NCBI GenBank assembly: GCA_035362335.1
Contig: DAOSDL010000015.1
Span: forward strand, 33,311-97,310
Direction: 5' to 3'
Length of the DNA: 64,000 nt
Origin: JAOSJT01 sp035362335
GTDB lineage: Bacteria; Bacteroidota; Ignavibacteria; SZUA-365
Below, one piece after another: positions 36,156-43,726 of the stretch. Within the stretch, counting starts at the first letter, position 1. The number at the start of each line of letters is the position of its first letter. The position numbers and the translations under genes were made by a program. The notes beneath the pieces are model-generated. The model was not told where the DNA came from. It made no database searches and worked only from the letters and a program-made list of their open reading frames with translations.

Positions 36156-36847
36156 CGTCCGTGCTTCTCCATGATTTGGTTCAGTTTTGCACCGACAGAC
36201 ACCATTCGGTCACGCCGGCGTTTGTTCTGCTCGGTGGGTTTCTCCTCCGCCACGTCCATCGCCTGCCGCATGAGTACATCAAGCTCTGTGCGCAATTCGA
36301 CAATGGCTTCCAACTCCTCCGCAACCGCTGCTTCCCTGCTCTCCAGGTGAATGCGTCGGGCGTCGAGTTCCGCAGCGGTGGCGGTGCGTTCCAGCAATCG
36401 GCGATACTCGATACTCGCCTCGAAGCGCTGCCGCTCCTCGTGCATGCCGTCGAGCTTGCCGCGATGGTAGCCGCGGCGCTCGCTCGATTCCGTCTGGTGC
36501 TTGAGGTAATCCATGCACTTGTGTACTTCCGCGATCTGTTCGGGTTTGGGGAAAAAATTGGCAGGCACCAGCCGCTTGAATCGTACTGGCCCTTCGGGAT
36601 GCCAGATGATATACAGCGCCGCGAGCTTGAGTTGCGGTTCGCTGATTTTCTGCTCCAGCAGCGTATCGGTCAGCCAATCCAGTTCGTCCTTCGTCATGTC
36701 CGCACCGGATAGCTGTTCCCATCGCCGGATAACCACGAGAATGGCCGCCTCCCTGAGTTGTTCAGGGGGAGCGCCCGCCCCCTTCAGTTGCCGGAATGAG
36801 TCCGCTGCGGACAGCGCGGTCGTTGTATTTGTCGATCCTGTGGTCAT
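36152..36847 (-). CDS. Helical replication-associated protein, unknown
   Basis: 231 residues (MTTGSTNTTTALSAADSFRQ...). The N-terminal half is a compact helical domain of the kind found in phage helicase-loader-like proteins (LKLAALYIIWHPEGPVRFKR). The C-terminal half is a long coiled coil (ESREAAVAEELEAIVELRTE...). It overlaps the end of the DUF1376 gene by 86 nt. A helicase-loading or replication accessory role is plausible from position only. Confidence 0.55.
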   Translation of the reverse strand: MTTGSTNTTTALSAADSFRQLKGAGAPPEQLREAAILVVIRRWEQLSGADMTKDELDWLTDTLLEQKISEPQLKLAALYIIWHPEGPVRFKRLVPANFFPKPEQIAEVHKCMDYLKHQTESSERRGYHRGKLDGMHEERQRFEASIEYRRLLERTATAAELDARRIHLESREAAVAEELEAIVELRTELDVLMRQAMDVAEEKPTEQNKRRRDRMVSVGAKLNQIMEKHGR

Positions 36848-37715
36848 TGCCTACGTGGTTTTTTGTTCGATCAGTGTACTTGCCTTCCAGCACCTTGGTG
36901 TAATTCGCGTCGTTCTTGATGATCCAGTCGAACGAGGCGATGAATCCCGTTTTTCCGGAGCCCCTGCAGAACGGTGATTCGTTGACGATGCTGAATATCT
37001 CGGGGTAACGCTCGCGAAAAACAGCTTCGCCGTACCGTGCACGGAGATGCCGCTCGCGCTGGCCGCTGAGTTTCATCACAGGCGTAAACGGAGGCGAGTC
37101 CATGGTGCGGTTCCAGGCCGTTCTCACCGATTCTTTCCAGCGAGAATAATCCCGATTATGCACGTCCACCCCGCCATCACCATCAGCAGCGTCGGCCTCG
37201 GCCGACAAGGTAGATGCGTTAGCATCTACCAGAGTATTATCTGAAGATGAGAATGAAGATGAAGATGAAGAGCTATCGTTCGCTATATGGGTCGCTATGG
37301 CCTCGCCATGGGGTGGCTGTGGGGTGACTATGCCTACCCCATCAAATAGGCCGTTTTCGCCCTTTTGACCGTACCGTTTGGCCGCTCCGCGCTTTCCATT
37401 CTCGCTCTGGCTCTGCCTGCGCTCCTCCTGTCTCTGCCGTTCACGGTCCAGTCGCGGGTGAATGTATCCGGTTCCGTCGTCATTCAGGCGGAAACACCGC
37501 TTGATTCTGCGCTCCCAGGATTCGCGGAACCGCTCCGGGTCCATGCGTGCAATCGCCGCCAATTCTTCAATGTCAGTGGATAACGCAGTCTCGCGCCAGC
37601 ACACGCACATCAGCAATGTATAGGCGCCTATCTCCTCGGCTGACATTACCAACGTATTGCCGTCGGCCAGGAAATCAGATGGGATGAATTGGAATGATGG
37701 GGAAGTTTCTCTCAT
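36762..37715 (-). CDS. DUF1376 (YdaU-type) replication protein
   Basis: 317 residues; ATG overlaps the methyltransferase stop (ATGA). The N-terminus FQFIPSDFLADGNTLVMSAE, then GAYTLLMCVCWRE, is the DUF1376 winged-helix start, and the basic ERQRQEERRQSQSENGKRGA stretch follows as usual. A poly-Ser tract (about 150-165) links it to a C-terminal helical domain (FIASFDWIIKNDANYTKVLE) typical of phage replication initiators. It probably initiates phage replication. Confidence 0.75.
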   Translation of the reverse strand: MRETSPSFQFIPSDFLADGNTLVMSAEEIGAYTLLMCVCWRETALSTDIEELAAIARMDPERFRESWERRIKRCFRLNDDGTGYIHPRLDRERQRQEERRQSQSENGKRGAAKRYGQKGENGLFDGVGIVTPQPPHGEAIATHIANDSSSSSSSFSSSDNTLVDANASTLSAEADAADGDGGVDVHNRDYSRWKESVRTAWNRTMDSPPFTPVMKLSGQRERHLRARYGEAVFRERYPEIFSIVNESPFCRGSGKTGFIASFDWIIKNDANYTKVLEGKYTDRTKNHVGNDHRIDKYNDRAVRSGLIPATEGGGRSP

Positions 37716-38860
37716 AGCATTGTCGCTCTGATGAATTCCGCGGCCAGTTCGGGGACTATCGCATTCCCGTATCCCTTCAGTCGTCCGAGTCTATTCCGTT
37801 TCGCACGTTTGAGAGATAGAGAAGTGCAGTCTGCCACGTGTGGTAATCCGCATAGTGCGGGCTGAATTTGTCCCACACTTCGGGGAAGCCCATGATCCAG
37901 CGGGAATGCGCCGGGTTGAGCTGGGCGGAGCTTGCCATCGGTACAATGGATCCATTCGGCATCACTCCAGAAGCCGCTCCGGGCAGTCTGTCCGTTCCCT
38001 GGCTCGGTCCTCCGTTCGGGCCGTCCTGCGTGCATGGCGTCGGCCATGGGGCAAGATTCGCCTGTCTCGGAAGTTGATCGAGACGGCTTCGTCCGTCCTT
38101 TCGCTTCTGTAGCATCCCATGTGTGTCCTTCCAATCCCGCGCGTTGGGTGTCACCCACGATGTCAGGGCGACGGCCTGCAAATCTCCGCCCCCACTTCGC
38201 TTTCTGCCCAACTCTTTTTTCCGCGTCTGTGATTCCGGACCACCGGTTGCGTTGCCCGCCAGTGGCGTCGGCCAACCCGCGAGCTTCGCCACTCCCGGCA
38301 GTTTGAGAATCACCGCTCTGTTTTTTCCGTAGCTGTGCGTTGACGATGCATCGTTCTGGATCGGCGTAGGCCACGATGTACAGCCTCTGCCGTTTGTGGT
38401 GCGCGCCGATCCCCGCAGCGCATAGATCGAACGGCGCAACGGCGTATCCCTCGTTTTCCATGTCAGATTGAACAGTATCGAGCCAGTGCAGGCCATCCTT
38501 TGACGCAACCTGTTCCATATAGAGCATTGGAGGTCGGCAGATTTTGAGGAGATGGTGGAGTGCGGGCCACAAATGCCGCTCGTCAGCAAACCCAGATCGC
38601 TTGCCTGCCGCGGAGAAAGGTTGGCATGGGGGTGATCCGGTCCATATTTTTCTATCGTCGGGAAATCCGGCGAGACGGAGGGCGCGCGGCCATCCTCCGA
38701 TGCCTGCGAAGAAATGACATTGCGTGTATCCCATAAGTTCATTTGGTGCGACATCCATTATACTCCTTTCGTCCACAACACCGTATGGTATTTCTCCCGC
38801 GTCAATGAGATTTCTAAGCCATTCCGCGGCGAATGGATCTATTTCGTTGTACCATACCAT
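37712..38860 (-). CDS. C5-cytosine DNA methyltransferase
   Basis: 382 residues from MVWYNEIDPFAAEWL; start coupled to the upstream stop (TGATG) with GGGGAG upstream. Motifs: I FFAGIGGW, IV GSPPCQPFSAAGKRSG with the catalytic Cys, VI as MEQV instead of the usual ENV, VIII GIGAHHKRQRLYIVA, and X RLKGYGNAIVP. The target-recognition region is rich in Gly, Arg and Ser and shares its DNA with a second gene in another frame. It modifies cytosine, probably to escape host restriction. Confidence 0.85.
   Translation of the reverse strand: MVWYNEIDPFAAEWLRNLIDAGEIPYGVVDERSIMDVAPNELMGYTQCHFFAGIGGWPRALRLAGFPDDRKIWTGSPPCQPFSAAGKRSGFADERHLWPALHHLLKICRPPMLYMEQVASKDGLHWLDTVQSDMENEGYAVAPFDLCAAGIGAHHKRQRLYIVAYADPERCIVNAQLRKKQSGDSQTAGSGEARGLADATGGQRNRWSGITDAEKRVGQKAKWGRRFAGRRPDIVGDTQRAGLEGHTWDATEAKGRTKPSRSTSETGESCPMADAMHAGRPERRTEPGNGQTARSGFWSDAEWIHCTDGKLRPAQPGAFPLDHGLPRSVGQIQPALCGLPHVADCTSLSLKRAKRNRLGRLKGYGNAIVPELAAEFIRATML
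37777..38754 (-). CDS. Gene embedded in the cytosine methyltransferase, WPTP-repeat phage protein
   Basis: 325 residues lying entirely inside the methyltransferase gene in another frame of the same strand. A strong AAAGGAG 9 nt before the ATG supports translation. The sequence has repeated WPTP/WVTP elements and ends with LNPAHSRWIMGFPEVW. From memory, proteins with these features (NLWDTRN..SS.ASEDG opening, LTWKTRDTP, WPTP repeats, LNP..W.MGFP) are a known phage group found next to or overlapping Dcm. Their function is unknown to me. Both frames look protein-like. Confidence 0.65.
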   Translation of the reverse strand: MSHQMNLWDTRNVISSQASEDGRAPSVSPDFPTIEKYGPDHPHANLSPRQASDLGLLTSGICGPHSTISSKSADLQCSIWNRLRQRMACTGSILFNLTWKTRDTPLRRSIYALRGSARTTNGRGCTSWPTPIQNDASSTHSYGKNRAVILKLPGVAKLAGWPTPLAGNATGGPESQTRKKELGRKRSGGGDLQAVALTSWVTPNARDWKDTHGMLQKRKDGRSRLDQLPRQANLAPWPTPCTQDGPNGGPSQGTDRLPGAASGVMPNGSIVPMASSAQLNPAHSRWIMGFPEVWDKFSPHYADYHTWQTALLYLSNVRNGIDSDD

Positions 38861-39303
38861 CACGGTCTCCCCCACACCAGCATCGCGGCATCGCGCTCGT
38901 GCTGGTTCGTGCGCTTTGTGTATCCCGTGAGCTGCCGGAACTGCCCGGCACCCATCTTTCTCGCATTCGGTATGATTTCGAGAACGCGCATTTCATTCCG
39001 CTTCACATACAGCGACAGCAACTCCCCCTCCCTGTTGGCCGCACCCGCATTCCGATTGATTTTCAGCATGCCGCGGTAACCCGATTCGCCCTCGTGCCGT
39101 TGGTACGATTTATTGATTTTCCAGGCGGCTTCTATCACCACGAGCAATCGCTGTTCGTAGAGAGTGAAATGGTTATTGAGTTCGTACACCGTATCCCAGA
39201 AGTCGAGTGAGTGTAGTTTCAGCAGTTTCTCGTTGGGCAGCCACAAGGCGAAACCCGTGGTTGCGCCGGGGTCGATACCGATATATGCGTAGGGTTTACT
39301 CAC
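38860..39303 (-). CDS. RuvC-like nuclease / Holliday-junction resolvase
   Basis: 147 residues from a GTG start coupled to the upstream stop (GTGA). The RuvC-fold acidic residues are visible: Asp in YAYIGIDPGATTGFAL, Glu in LLVVIEAAW, and the C-terminal HERDAAMLVWG with His and Asp. Phages use such enzymes to resolve branched DNA before packaging. The core matches the RuvC/RNase H pattern well; the exact subfamily is not known. Confidence 0.75.
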   Translation of the reverse strand: MSKPYAYIGIDPGATTGFALWLPNEKLLKLHSLDFWDTVYELNNHFTLYEQRLLVVIEAAWKINKSYQRHEGESGYRGMLKINRNAGAANREGELLSLYVKRNEMRVLEIIPNARKMGAGQFRQLTGYTKRTNQHERDAAMLVWGRP

Positions 39304-39824
39304 ACCACGTCCCTGTAATTGTGTTCGTCGAGCTGATTGATTGCTTTGTCGAGGCGCCATGCGGCATTATCCATACGCCGCTTGTATTCCCGCATGCGCT
39401 CGATGCGGGATAGGCGATGACGCATGTTTCGGATTTCGATGTATATCACGATAATAACAGCGAGGAAGGCGGACAATAGTATCGCCAGCTTAATTTGCAA
39501 TTCGTACTCGAGAAGCAAATCATGCACAGTGTCGTGCTGTGGCTTTGTCTCGTACCGCACCGGCCCTTGGGAGCTAATAGTAACGCCAGAATACAGAACC
39601 ATTAAATCCGAGGTATCAAAGTTCGATGTTCCGTAGGTAAGTTGTATTCTGTTTTGCAGGCTGTCGAGGCTCATAGTTATCACGGTATCCATCGAGTCCC
39701 GCACATGGCCGCTACCTACAAACTCCGTGGGGAGTGTTACCCACCTCGTGGTGTCAACGAAAGCATGCTGCGCATGGCCGTCGGTGGCAAATGCAAGTAT
39801 CACAATAAAGAGTAGCGCTTTCAT
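39300..39824 (-). CDS. Exported protein with C-terminal membrane anchor
   Basis: 174 residues from MKALLFIVILAFATDGHAQ, a clean signal peptide, with AGGA upstream. The mature N-terminal part is beta-rich (TTRWVTLPTEFVGSGHV). A transmembrane helix (LAILLSAFLAVIIVIYIEI) follows and a basic helical tail would face the cytoplasm. Not recognised. It follows a strong terminator, so it is probably expressed from its own promoter or by read-through. Confidence 0.6.
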   Translation of the reverse strand: MKALLFIVILAFATDGHAQHAFVDTTRWVTLPTEFVGSGHVRDSMDTVITMSLDSLQNRIQLTYGTSNFDTSDLMVLYSGVTISSQGPVRYETKPQHDTVHDLLLEYELQIKLAILLSAFLAVIIVIYIEIRNMRHRLSRIERMREYKRRMDNAAWRLDKAINQLDEHNYRDVV

Positions 39825-39852
39825 ACGATTCCTGCCGTCTTTCTGTTTCGGG

Positions 39853-39890
39853 AAAAAAGTGCCGGGCGTGGATTCACGGGCACGCCCGGC
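39853..39890 (-). terminator. Strong Rho-independent terminator inside the early region
   Basis: Perfect 10-bp inverted repeat (GCCGGGCGTG / CACGCCCGGC) with a 10-nt loop, followed on the minus strand by a run of six T. It lies between the genes at 39899 and 39824 and would split the early region into two transcription units, or act as an antitermination checkpoint. Confidence 0.85.
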
Positions 39891-39898
39891 TCGCGCCA

Positions 39899-40255
39899 TC
39901 ACCGTTCTTTCGGTGATTCCGGGGAAATGTTATTTTTGGACCCGCCCCGGTCGGGTACCTGTTCGTTACTACTTGGATCGACAGTGCTATTCCACCCGCA
40001 GTTGTCGCACACCCATCGCTCGTCTTCGTAAACAACATCCGGCGTGACGCATTGCGGGCAGGCATTTTCCGGTGTATCCAGATACCAATAGTATATTTTG
40101 CTGTCGCGTCCCAACCAGCGATCCGACGGGAATAAACCTATACGGATGGCTCGCTGCGTGTGCTCCCATGTCCCATCTTCGAATACGAGACAAAAGAAGT
40201 GGTACCTCAGCCGTTGCCATAATTCAACGGCTAATCGTTTGAGCAAAGCCTTCAT
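39899..40255 (-). CDS. Zinc-ribbon-like early protein
   Basis: 118 residues; ATG overlaps the upstream stop (ATGA). The basic N-terminus (MKALLKRLAVELWQRLRYHF) precedes ENACPQCVTPDVV and ERWVCDNCGW, a CxxC...CxxC ribbon. The tail is disordered. It is the last gene before the strong terminator. Function unknown; nucleic-acid or protein binding likely. Confidence 0.6.
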   Translation of the reverse strand: MKALLKRLAVELWQRLRYHFFCLVFEDGTWEHTQRAIRIGLFPSDRWLGRDSKIYYWYLDTPENACPQCVTPDVVYEDERWVCDNCGWNSTVDPSSNEQVPDRGGSKNNISPESPKER

Positions 40256-40662
40256 CCCTCACCCCCTCCCGCGAGGGCGGCGCGGAACATCTCGACGATG
40301 CGGTGGTCGGGTTTCAACACAACGCGGTCAACCGGGATCGAATTGCCGGACGAAAACAACAGCAGGAATTCTTGCGCCGCCGCCCGCAACCGCTTGCACT
40401 CCGCCTCTTTCGCGGCGAGGGATTCTTCTGCTGCGGCCAGCTTGCCCGCTAGTTCGCGGTACCCATCAAGGCGCTGTGCCGCTTCCGGTGAAGCCATCCA
40501 GTTTTTCGCCTTCTCTTCCCATTGGGCGAGCATCACATGGGGGCATTGAGTGCCGGGGTGCGGCACGCCACGGCTTTCATCTGTCATCGGCTCCGTTTTC
40601 CTGCACTTGGTCCAAACGGTTGACCCAAGCGGGCAATACGAACAATTCTGTCCTGGTTCCAT
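40252..40662 (-). CDS. Cys-rich N-terminus, coiled-coil early protein
   Basis: 136 residues from MEPGQNCSYCPLGSTVW; start coupled to the HNH stop (TAATG) with CGGAG upstream. A CSYC pair, a later KCRK and CPH suggest metal binding. A coiled coil follows (ELAGKLAAAEESLAAKEAEC). C-terminal small domain with DHRIVEMFRAALAGGGEG. Function unknown. Confidence 0.55.
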   Translation of the reverse strand: MEPGQNCSYCPLGSTVWTKCRKTEPMTDESRGVPHPGTQCPHVMLAQWEEKAKNWMASPEAAQRLDGYRELAGKLAAAEESLAAKEAECKRLRAAAQEFLLLFSSGNSIPVDRVVLKPDHRIVEMFRAALAGGGEG

Positions 40663-41249
40663 TATTTCATCTCCGGAAATTCGTTGCACTCTCTGCCGTC
40701 GAGCAGCCGCCCGGCGCGATTGCGTTTAGCATTAAAGCGCAAAGACCCTGACTGAATTGGGCCGCCAGCCCCTTTGCGCGTCTCTCCTTTTATGAATCGG
40801 TATGCTCTGGAGAAGGGGATGCCGTACTCTTTCGCCAACGCGGTACCGTCTTCGCCCGCCGCATAGCGTATGCGGATTTCCCTTACCGCCGCATCGCTCA
40901 GCATTGCGCAGTGTTCGCCGCAATGCTCGCGTCGCGTTAAAAGCTCCAGATTGGACAAACGATTATCCGTTTTATCCTCATTTTTATGGTGTATCACTTC
41001 TTCTTTTCCCGGCAATTGCCGACCAGAATTCCACCAAACCACATGATGCTCATAAGCATATCCGTTTGAATCGGCCAGCGGGTGACCTACGCCAACGCGC
41101 ACCTTGACGTACCCATGGCTGCTATACATTTTTCCCGCATTCCAACGGTAATGGTCCAAGCCGCTAATTTTCCTGCCCTTGCCTCTCCCGTCGGGAATCC
41201 GGTCGATTGGCACGCCTAATTTCCGTGCGCGCTGCTTACGAGTAGGCAT
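40662..41249 (-). CDS. HNH homing-type endonuclease
   Basis: 195 residues with GGAG 7 nt upstream of the ATG, which lies inside the end of the previous gene. HNH core: YEHHVVWWNSGRQLPG, then EVIHHKNEDKTDNRLSNLEL and REH, with the catalytic His in VIHHKN. A C-terminal helix-turn-helix (LSDAAVREIRIRYAAGEDG, ALAKEYGIPFSRAYRFI) would give DNA specificity. Such genes are often selfish and mobile within phages. Confidence 0.8.
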   Translation of the reverse strand: MPTRKQRARKLGVPIDRIPDGRGKGRKISGLDHYRWNAGKMYSSHGYVKVRVGVGHPLADSNGYAYEHHVVWWNSGRQLPGKEEVIHHKNEDKTDNRLSNLELLTRREHCGEHCAMLSDAAVREIRIRYAAGEDGTALAKEYGIPFSRAYRFIKGETRKGAGGPIQSGSLRFNAKRNRAGRLLDGRECNEFPEMK

Positions 41250-42117
41250 GCGGATACTCCTGTATTTGAATGTCTGCGGGAAAGAGCGAAATATCTTTGA
41301 TTACTTTGCCCTTAGAGCCGGGTAACTGTTTGACCAGTAGTGGCACGCTCGATGCTCTGCACTGATCACGGATCGAGCGCACCCAATCTAAATCCATCGG
41401 CCTCGCCTTGGGGCCGCTTTCTCCGCCGACGATGATCCAGTCGAGCAAGGACAGAATCTCGGACCGAAAGTGCTGCGGCTTCGTTTGGTGAGGATAGCCA
41501 GTCAACTGCATCGACAGCCATGGAGTGAAATCCACCGGCCCGAGCAACGGCTCGGCACTCACGAACCGAATAGTCGCCGGAGTTCGCAACAGGAGCGGGA
41601 CGCGCTCGTCGGCCGTCGCCTGGTCCTCTACGGATACGCCCAGCCAAACATGAGCAAATTGCTCGCGCCATCCCGACCACGGCAAAACGCCGCATTCGGC
41701 TTTCAGTGCAAGCATCTGATCCACGACGCGGTTGCTTCGAAATCCAGCAAGCAGGTACTCCCGCATCCTTTCGGGTCTTTTCGTCAATAGCTGAAAAACA
41801 TGATGCCTCGCCAGCGCCATCACCGCGAAAACCTTGTCAATGAACTCGTCCGGCACGTCCTCGTGAAACAGATCACTCATGGAATTCACGAAAATTTTCC
41901 GAGGCCGCATCCATCGCAGAGGCTGATCCAGCCGATCCTCATGGCAGCGCACATCCGTGAATTGTCTGCCGGCGTATATGCCGGTGTCGCCAGAGAATCG
42001 TTTGAATTGCCGCTCCGCATAGCAGTTTTTACAACCCTGTGAAACCTTGCTGCACCCGGTAATCGGGTTCCACGTCCAATCTGTCCATACAATTCCGCCG
42101 TCCCGCTGGTCAGCCAT
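41236..42117 (-). CDS. Phage Gp37/Gp68 family protein (DUF5131)
   Basis: 293 residues. MADQRDGGIVWTDWTWNPITGCSKVSQGCKNCYAE has the family's diagnostic WNPxTGCxxxxxGCxxCYA Cys cluster, probably for an iron-sulfur site. Later elements PRKIFVNSMSDLFHEDVPDE, FQLLTKRPERM and IIVGGESGPKARPM are also family hallmarks. The family is radical-SAM-like and common in phages and genomic islands; the reaction is unknown. It overlaps the gene upstream by 8 nt. Confidence 0.85.
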   Translation of the reverse strand: MADQRDGGIVWTDWTWNPITGCSKVSQGCKNCYAERQFKRFSGDTGIYAGRQFTDVRCHEDRLDQPLRWMRPRKIFVNSMSDLFHEDVPDEFIDKVFAVMALARHHVFQLLTKRPERMREYLLAGFRSNRVVDQMLALKAECGVLPWSGWREQFAHVWLGVSVEDQATADERVPLLLRTPATIRFVSAEPLLGPVDFTPWLSMQLTGYPHQTKPQHFRSEILSLLDWIIVGGESGPKARPMDLDWVRSIRDQCRASSVPLLVKQLPGSKGKVIKDISLFPADIQIQEYPHAYS

Positions 42118-42343
42118 CGCTTTCCTCCTTTTTTACCATCACGTCGTTGTCGGTCAGTTGAACAACGCCGTATCCAAAAATCACAGTGTCAGACAGTACC
42201 GATCTGAGCGTTTCACTATATTCATGCACGCTTTTCTCGATCATGCGTACCTCGCGCGGGGGTATGCGCAGACGAAGCGCGACAATCATACATTCCCACC
42301 ATTTCAGGCGGCGGTCGGCATAGATAATCGGGCGTTCAGCCAT
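42110..42343 (-). CDS. Small early protein
   Basis: 77 residues from MAERPIIYADRRLKWWECMI; start coupled to the upstream stop (TGATG) with AAGGAAA upstream. Alpha/beta pattern (IVALRLRIPPREVRMIEKSV; DTVIFGYGVVQLTDNDVM). No domain recognised. Function unknown. Confidence 0.55.
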   Translation of the reverse strand: MAERPIIYADRRLKWWECMIVALRLRIPPREVRMIEKSVHEYSETLRSVLSDTVIFGYGVVQLTDNDVMVKKEESDG

Positions 42344-42741
42344 CACATTTCCTTTGTGTTTTTCACCGCATACCACAGCGCGTTCTTCCGTCCAGTGGCC
42401 TCGTTCAGCACCGTACCATATCGCGCCACCCTGCCCTTATCAGCCAGTCCATTCCTCCGGCCAGTAACGCGGTTGATTGTCCATCCGAGTTTTTCCGCTA
42501 TCTGCAAATCGGTGAGTGGTCCCTCCCGCAGCAGCACACCGTATACCAGCATTTCATCGTTCCCGAGTTTCGGCACGATGGAGTAGTACGCATCGTTGCG
42601 CTCGGTGATCGCATGGTTGGGTATTCGAGAGGGCGGATCATCGCCACCGTCGAATAGTGGCAGGTCCACGGTCTGCCCATGATTGCAGATGCGGTCCAAT
42701 TTCTGTGAGTTGCGGATGTATCGGCGCGTGTATATCGGCAT
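42343..42741 (-). CDS. Winged-helix DNA-binding protein
   Basis: 132 residues from MPIYTRRYIRNSQKLD with AGGAG about 8 nt upstream. The C-terminal half has a winged-helix pattern: KLGNDEMLVYGVLLREGPLT, DLQIAEKLGWTINRVTGRRN, then GLADKGRVARYGTVLN. Probably a transcription regulator or replication-associated binder. It starts directly behind the tRNA-like gene. Confidence 0.65.
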   Translation of the reverse strand: MPIYTRRYIRNSQKLDRICNHGQTVDLPLFDGGDDPPSRIPNHAITERNDAYYSIVPKLGNDEMLVYGVLLREGPLTDLQIAEKLGWTINRVTGRRNGLADKGRVARYGTVLNEATGRKNALWYAVKNTKEM

Positions 42742-42755
42742 CGGTCGTACTCCTG

Positions 42756-42837
42756 TGGGCACCGCGGGTGGCGTCGAACCAGCCATCAGGGGAGGGAACT
42801 GGACCCCTTGCTCTATCCTGCTTGAGCTACGCGGTGC
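42756..42837 (-). tRNA. tRNA-His-like gene with abnormal anticodon arm
   Basis: The 101-nt gap between two genes holds a tRNA body. G-1 plus CACCGCG pairs perfectly with CGCGGTG plus C73 (8 bp, the tRNA-His signature). T8-A9 are followed by D stem GCTC/GAGC, a D loop with GG, and a T arm GCTGG-TTCGACG-CCACC (one mismatch). CCA is encoded. The anticodon arm is odd: AGGGG pairs perfectly with CCCCT only if the loop is 11 nt (TCCAGTTCCCT). A 7-nt loop gives CAG with C instead of T at position 33. No GTG anticodon is present. Could be a decoy, a decayed tRNA or a special tRNA. Confidence 0.6.
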
Positions 42838-42842
42838 TTTAC

Positions 42843-42995
42843 TCATTTGCGTTCAGTCATTTCCAGCTTCCAGCGTTTTGCCACGGCGACGGGTACGTTC
42901 AGCTTGATCGCCACTTCCTGCGGCCTGGTGCTGGGTTTGCGTTGGTAGATGTCCCGCGCGTTGTTGCGCGCCTTCTCGTAGAGTTCGTCGTCCAT
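42843..42995 (-). CDS. Small helix-turn-helix-like protein (50 residues)
   Basis: Reads MDDELYEKARNNARDIYQRK, then a probable helix-turn-helix (QEVAIKLNVPVAVAKRWKLE). The ATG is 2 nt after the upstream stop. Basic, compact; probably DNA-binding. Shorter than typical annotation limits, but the sequence is clearly protein-like. Confidence 0.6.
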   Translation of the reverse strand: MDDELYEKARNNARDIYQRKPSTRPQEVAIKLNVPVAVAKRWKLEMTERK

Positions 42996-42997
42996 GG

Positions 42998-43591
42998 TCA
43001 GAGCGCCGGGTTGCCGTTCTTTCCGTCCTCTCCCAACTCCATCTGCACCTGCTTGGCGCTGCCGACCTGACCACCGAGGACTGGCTCACCGCTGTCGCCT
43101 TCGGGTGCAGGGGGATCCATGCCGAATTGCAGCCCAAGCGGAGGGAACGAAAGTGCGGGAGGCATCAGTAGCGCGGGCATGAATGTGTGCGTGATTTTCA
43201 GTGCCTCGGTCACCAATTCAAGCTCATCGTGCATCGTTGCAGTGATCCTGCGAAGGTGGTTCAGTATCTCGGATTTCTCCGCGTACTGTTCATCCTTGTC
43301 CAGTGCTTCGATAAGCGCGGCCTGGCGCTTGGCATCGTTCGAATAGAGGGGTTTTCCGTCCGGTCCCACTGCATCAGTGATCTTCTGAAGCAGATTCTTC
43401 CGAACGCGGCTCAACTCTTCGTCGAGAATCCGAATCTGGTTCTCGTTCTGCCGGACACCGTATCGCAGCCCGAATCGTTGCTTAGCGAGCTGGAAAGCGC
43501 TTTCCGGCGTGTCGGGGATGCGCGAGACAGGAGAGAACGGCATTTTCGCTTCCGGCTGTGCCGTTTTGGCTGTATCTGGTTCTGTGTTCAT
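42998..43591 (-). CDS. Coiled-coil early protein, unknown
   Basis: 197 residues from MNTEPDTAKTAQPEAKM with AAGGAG upstream. A disordered N-terminus is followed by a coiled coil (NQIRILDEELSRVRKNLLQK; DKDEQYAEKSEILNHLRRIT), a Pro-rich hydrophobic segment (FMPALLMPPALSFPPLGLQF) and an acidic Gly-rich tail. Function unknown. The 135 nt upstream (43592-43726) show no further gene. Confidence 0.55.
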   Translation of the reverse strand: MNTEPDTAKTAQPEAKMPFSPVSRIPDTPESAFQLAKQRFGLRYGVRQNENQIRILDEELSRVRKNLLQKITDAVGPDGKPLYSNDAKRQAALIEALDKDEQYAEKSEILNHLRRITATMHDELELVTEALKITHTFMPALLMPPALSFPPLGLQFGMDPPAPEGDSGEPVLGGQVGSAKQVQMELGEDGKNGNPAL

Positions 43592-43726
43592 GTAGCGTTG
43601 CTCCTTGATATTACGGCCGTCGTGCAATCTCTGCGTGTCGGGCATGCGCGCCGAGTTCCCACGATTTCGCCTCGAGTTTCGACCTTGAGTATGAATTATG
43701 CCCTGTGAGGTCCTACGGCCACGGTG

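Noticed and set aside
42853..43137. A 94-codon minus-strand ORF
   Set aside because: It is an out-of-frame shadow of the genes at 42843-42995 and 42998-43591, both of which have better starts and protein-like sequence.
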